Assembly (NCBI GenBank): GCA_015075365.1
Contig: JABTUN010000002.1
Coordinates: 1,116,001 to 1,180,000, forward strand
Direction of reading: 5' to 3'
Source of the DNA: Verrucomicrobiaceae bacterium
Lineage (GTDB): Bacteria; Verrucomicrobiota; Verrucomicrobiia; Verrucomicrobiales; Verrucomicrobiaceae
DNA length: 64,000 nucleotides
Made by a program: the position numbers and the translations under genes. Within the stretch, counting starts at the first letter, position 1. Each line of letters begins with the position of its first letter. Shown one piece after another: positions 61,956 to 64,000 of the stretch. Under the pieces are notes generated by a model. That model saw nothing but the letters and a program-made list of their open reading frames with translations, had not been told where the DNA came from and made no database searches.

Positions 61956-62876
61956 TCAAATCTCCGCCGTGTCCACCCACCAATCATGCCCGGCAGGCAG
62001 ATCGTGGCCGAAAAGAAACGCAGGAGCCTCCTGGGGGGACAAATGGATCACGTGAGAACGGAGAGCGGACCACACGGAGAGAGGCATGGCGGTGAAGACA
62101 GCAGGAAAACCAGCCTGCTGCGCGGCCAGGAGGGATCGCTGGATCAAGACGGCGGCTGCGGGTGTGGATGAAAACCGCAGGCTGGCAAGATGCGCGGAGA
62201 CCAGTTCGTCACCGTCTTCCATCCAGAGCCGTTTGCCGCGCCGGGTGTCCTCCAGCACAGCGCAGGCATCAGCAACACGCAGTTCGACGGGTTGCAGGAG
62301 CGAACGGAGGGCGCTGTGGCCGCCGGTGATTCGCAGATCCTTCTCCGCAGGCATCCAGGGAACGGTTTCTTCGATGGGCGCTGGCGCATCAAGCGGCGCT
62401 GACGCGGAAAAGCGCAGGATCATGAGGTCCGCCAACTGTTGAAAAGGAGGAATGCCGCCGCGCCCTGTGTAGTCCGCCGGCGTGCGGCCGGTGCCGCCCA
62501 TGACGATGCTGTAGCAGGCGTGCGAGCCGCTGGCCTCGATCTGACGGCGCGTTTCCTGGATCAGTGCAGGCAGCACACGGCCACCACGCGCGGACGGGGC
62601 CACTTTAAGGTCGCAAAGGTAGTGAACGAGCCTGTTTTCTTCAAGGATGCGGACACGCCGCTCGACTCGCGCCAGCGTGCCGAGCACCTCGCCGCCTCGT
62701 TCCGCCACCAGCACGGTCGCGCGGCCCATCGCCTGAAAAAACGGCAGATAGTCCCGCCCGTGCGAGATGCGGAAACGCCGCCCCGGCCCAAGCGGATACC
62801 AGAACTGCCCCTCGAAGCGCTCCAGCGCCTCCGCGAGCCAGGCGTGCGGCGTGTCGTGCAGGCAGTGCAGGTTCAT
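61956..62876 (-). CDS. GNAT-like N-acyltransferase
   Basis: A 306-residue protein. The first half reads as a GNAT fold: FRISHGRDYLPFFQAMG, VLVAERGGEVLGTLARVERR and YLCDLKVAPSARGGRVLPAL, where the SARGGRV stretch corresponds to the acetyl-CoA pyrophosphate loop. The second half (SALRSLLQPVELRVADACAV and SLLAAQQAGFPAVFTAMPLS) looks like a second, degenerate GNAT domain. The substrate is unknown. Its start overlaps the DUF3419 stop by 4 nt, so it belongs to that operon and may modify the same lipid or amine product. Confidence 0.72.
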   Translation of the reverse strand: MNLHCLHDTPHAWLAEALERFEGQFWYPLGPGRRFRISHGRDYLPFFQAMGRATVLVAERGGEVLGTLARVERRVRILEENRLVHYLCDLKVAPSARGGRVLPALIQETRRQIEASGSHACYSIVMGGTGRTPADYTGRGGIPPFQQLADLMILRFSASAPLDAPAPIEETVPWMPAEKDLRITGGHSALRSLLQPVELRVADACAVLEDTRRGKRLWMEDGDELVSAHLASLRFSSTPAAAVLIQRSLLAAQQAGFPAVFTAMPLSVWSALRSHVIHLSPQEAPAFLFGHDLPAGHDWWVDTAEI

Positions 62877-63913
62877 GCGCGGGTGGCGGGATGGATGCGC
62901 GGGTAGAAAAAACTGCGGTCACGCAGCTCCATCGCCGCGCCAAGCGCCCTGTCCCACACAAAGCCTGCTCCGCATGCGGGGATGTCGAGGGTGGAGTTGA
63001 GCTGGCGGACGAGGAGGCGGCCGCCGGGCTTTAAAACACGGCGCACGGCGGCCAGCGTGGCCGCGGCAGCCTCCGCGTCGAGCCAGTCGAGAATGTTCGA
63101 AAGATGGACACAATCGGCGCTGGCGTTTGCAAAGGTGTCGAGCACATCACTCATGCGTCCGTGGTGCCAGTGCAGCTCCGCATGAGAAATGGCGGGGCTT
63201 TCGAGCCAGTCGTAACGAACCCCTGGTGGGAAGACACCGCGATACATCTGCCACAAAAACGGATTCACCGCCGCGTCCGCGCGCGCCAACGCCACGCGTG
63301 TGCGCCAGGCAAAATGCTCGTGAAACGGTCTCGCAGGCCCCTGCGTGGCCTCAGCGCCAAAGAGCGCCACTAGATTTGGCAGGGACATCACCTGGCGCAG
63401 CGCCTCGTCGAGGATGTTTTCATTCAGCAAACTGTCCCCTGGCCTCAAAACGTGCCGCAGTTCCGCAAAGCAGCGTTCGTAGCGCCCCGCGTGATCCGCG
63501 CCATGCTCCGCGATGAAGGAAGGATGTCCAAAAACGTCCTCCGGCAGTTCCAGCGCGGCCAGATGGGCGCGCATCGCCTTGTCACGCTGCTCCGGCGGCA
63601 TCGGCTCATGGCCGAGCAGGCGGCAGGAGCCGCCCGGCGTCAAAAGGGCGGCCAGGCGGCACTTCAAACGCGAAAGCGCGACCTGCGCGGGATTCATGTC
63701 CACCGCATGGATGCGCGCCACACGGCGGTGACGCGCCATCGGCACCACGGTTTCGCCGCCAGAGGCAATCATGACAACGACCGCTTTATCGGGAAGCGAA
63801 TCCGCCATCTCCAGATCGAGGCGTGGATCCTCGCGCACCTGCGCAAAGGCCAGCGGGAGCCGGGCGGCTTCAAGCGCCCAGGGATGCGCGGCGGTCAATA
63901 AGTCGGTTGGCAT
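62873..63913 (-). CDS. DUF3419 family (BtaA-like) S-adenosylmethionine:diacylglycerol 3-amino-3-carboxypropyl transferase
   Basis: A 346-residue protein matching BtaA-like DUF3419, which in other bacteria builds the head group of betaine lipids from SAM and diacylglycerol. Visible marks are the glycine-rich VVVMIASGGETVVPMA, IHAVDMNPAQVALSRLKCRL, and a late methyltransferase-like DCVHLSNILDWLDAE with VLKPGGRLLVRQLNS. No BtaB-type methyltransferase lies within the window, so the final product is uncertain. It starts inside the PAP2-like gene and overlaps the GNAT gene by 4 nt, indicating one operon. Confidence 0.85.
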   Translation of the reverse strand: MPTDLLTAAHPWALEAARLPLAFAQVREDPRLDLEMADSLPDKAVVVMIASGGETVVPMARHRRVARIHAVDMNPAQVALSRLKCRLAALLTPGGSCRLLGHEPMPPEQRDKAMRAHLAALELPEDVFGHPSFIAEHGADHAGRYERCFAELRHVLRPGDSLLNENILDEALRQVMSLPNLVALFGAEATQGPARPFHEHFAWRTRVALARADAAVNPFLWQMYRGVFPPGVRYDWLESPAISHAELHWHHGRMSDVLDTFANASADCVHLSNILDWLDAEAAAATLAAVRRVLKPGGRLLVRQLNSTLDIPACGAGFVWDRALGAAMELRDRSFFYPRIHPATRA

Positions 63914-64000
63914 GCAGAAGGCTCAAAATGAGGAACAACGCCGCGCTGGCGAGCAAATCCGCGACATAATGCAGCCGTAGCGCCAGCGTGGCCGCCAGCA
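63870..64000 (-). CDS. PAP2-like phosphatase, C-terminal end only
   Basis: Only 42 residues and the TGA stop (63870-63872) are in the window. The segment LALRLHYVADLLASAALF resembles the HxxxD-type last motif of PAP2 phosphatases (usually HYxxDVLAG), with a hydrophobic helix after it. The gene overlaps the DUF3419 start by 44 nt. A lipid phosphatase beside a head-group transferase would supply diacylglycerol, but the identification rests on one motif. Confidence 0.5.
   Translation of the reverse strand, partial: LAATLALRLHYVADLLASAALFLILSLLHANRLIDRRASLGA

Overview
The window looks like chromosomal DNA of a Verrucomicrobiota bacterium, probably Verrucomicrobiaceae and Prosthecobacter-like. 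This is inferred from the gene content: a DUF1549/DUF1553 cytochrome-type protein, a membrane-bound dehydrogenase with a C-terminal cupredoxin, ThuA and PIG-L family proteins, FecR-LamG proteins beside an ECF sigma factor, and several-thousand-residue secreted proteins. The DNA is GC-rich, so most long antisense ORFs are artefacts.

Layout. 1-4.9 kb: a partial DUF1549/1553 gene, a PIG-L deacetylase, a PdeM-like phosphoesterase and lysS. 4.9-10.2 kb: an insert bounded by lysS on the left and a second, diverged copy of the last 57 nt of lysS on the right. It carries an AlbA_2 (Schlafen-type) gene, a tiny coiled-coil gene, a leucine-rich-repeat gene and an exonuclease-like/J-domain gene, all on one strand and tightly spaced. 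10.2-19.3 kb: a 3014-residue secreted subtilase. 19.3-22.5 kb: a 21/42-nt periodic repeat array, an ArsR regulator, a serpin and an esterase. 22.6-31 kb: an exopolysaccharide locus (initiating phosphoglycosyltransferase, four glycosyltransferases, a deacetylase-like protein, a methyltransferase).

31-39.5 kb: a second insert with the same design as the first. A 1482-residue HEAT-repeat/transmembrane/NACHT-like/alpha-beta hydrolase protein lies between an intact dehydrogenase-cupredoxin gene and a second copy of that gene's 3' end. 39.7-42.7 kb: small accessory genes, a collagen-like gene and another 21-nt periodic array. 42.7-50.8 kb: a one-direction metal/ion block made of a two-component system, an RND efflux tripartite set, an EamA transporter and a CrcB fluoride channel. 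50.8-64 kb: ThuA protein, Doc/AbrB toxin-antitoxin pair, FecR-LamG anti-sigma-like protein, ECF sigma factor, a 2368-residue secreted protein with two CxxCH haem sites, and a lipid-like operon (GNAT, DUF3419, PAP2-like).

The strongest unexplained signals are four. First, two cargo inserts each sit behind a duplicated 3' end of a host protein gene, and both carry repeat-rich, immune-like proteins. Second, a promoter-like motif with fixed spacing occurs before the ECF sigma gene, the ThuA gene and the dehydrogenase-cupredoxin gene, suggesting one regulon. Third, the last two of these share a 76-nt leader with a possible covarying hairpin. Fourth, three intergenic arrays keep an exact 21-nt or 42-nt period.
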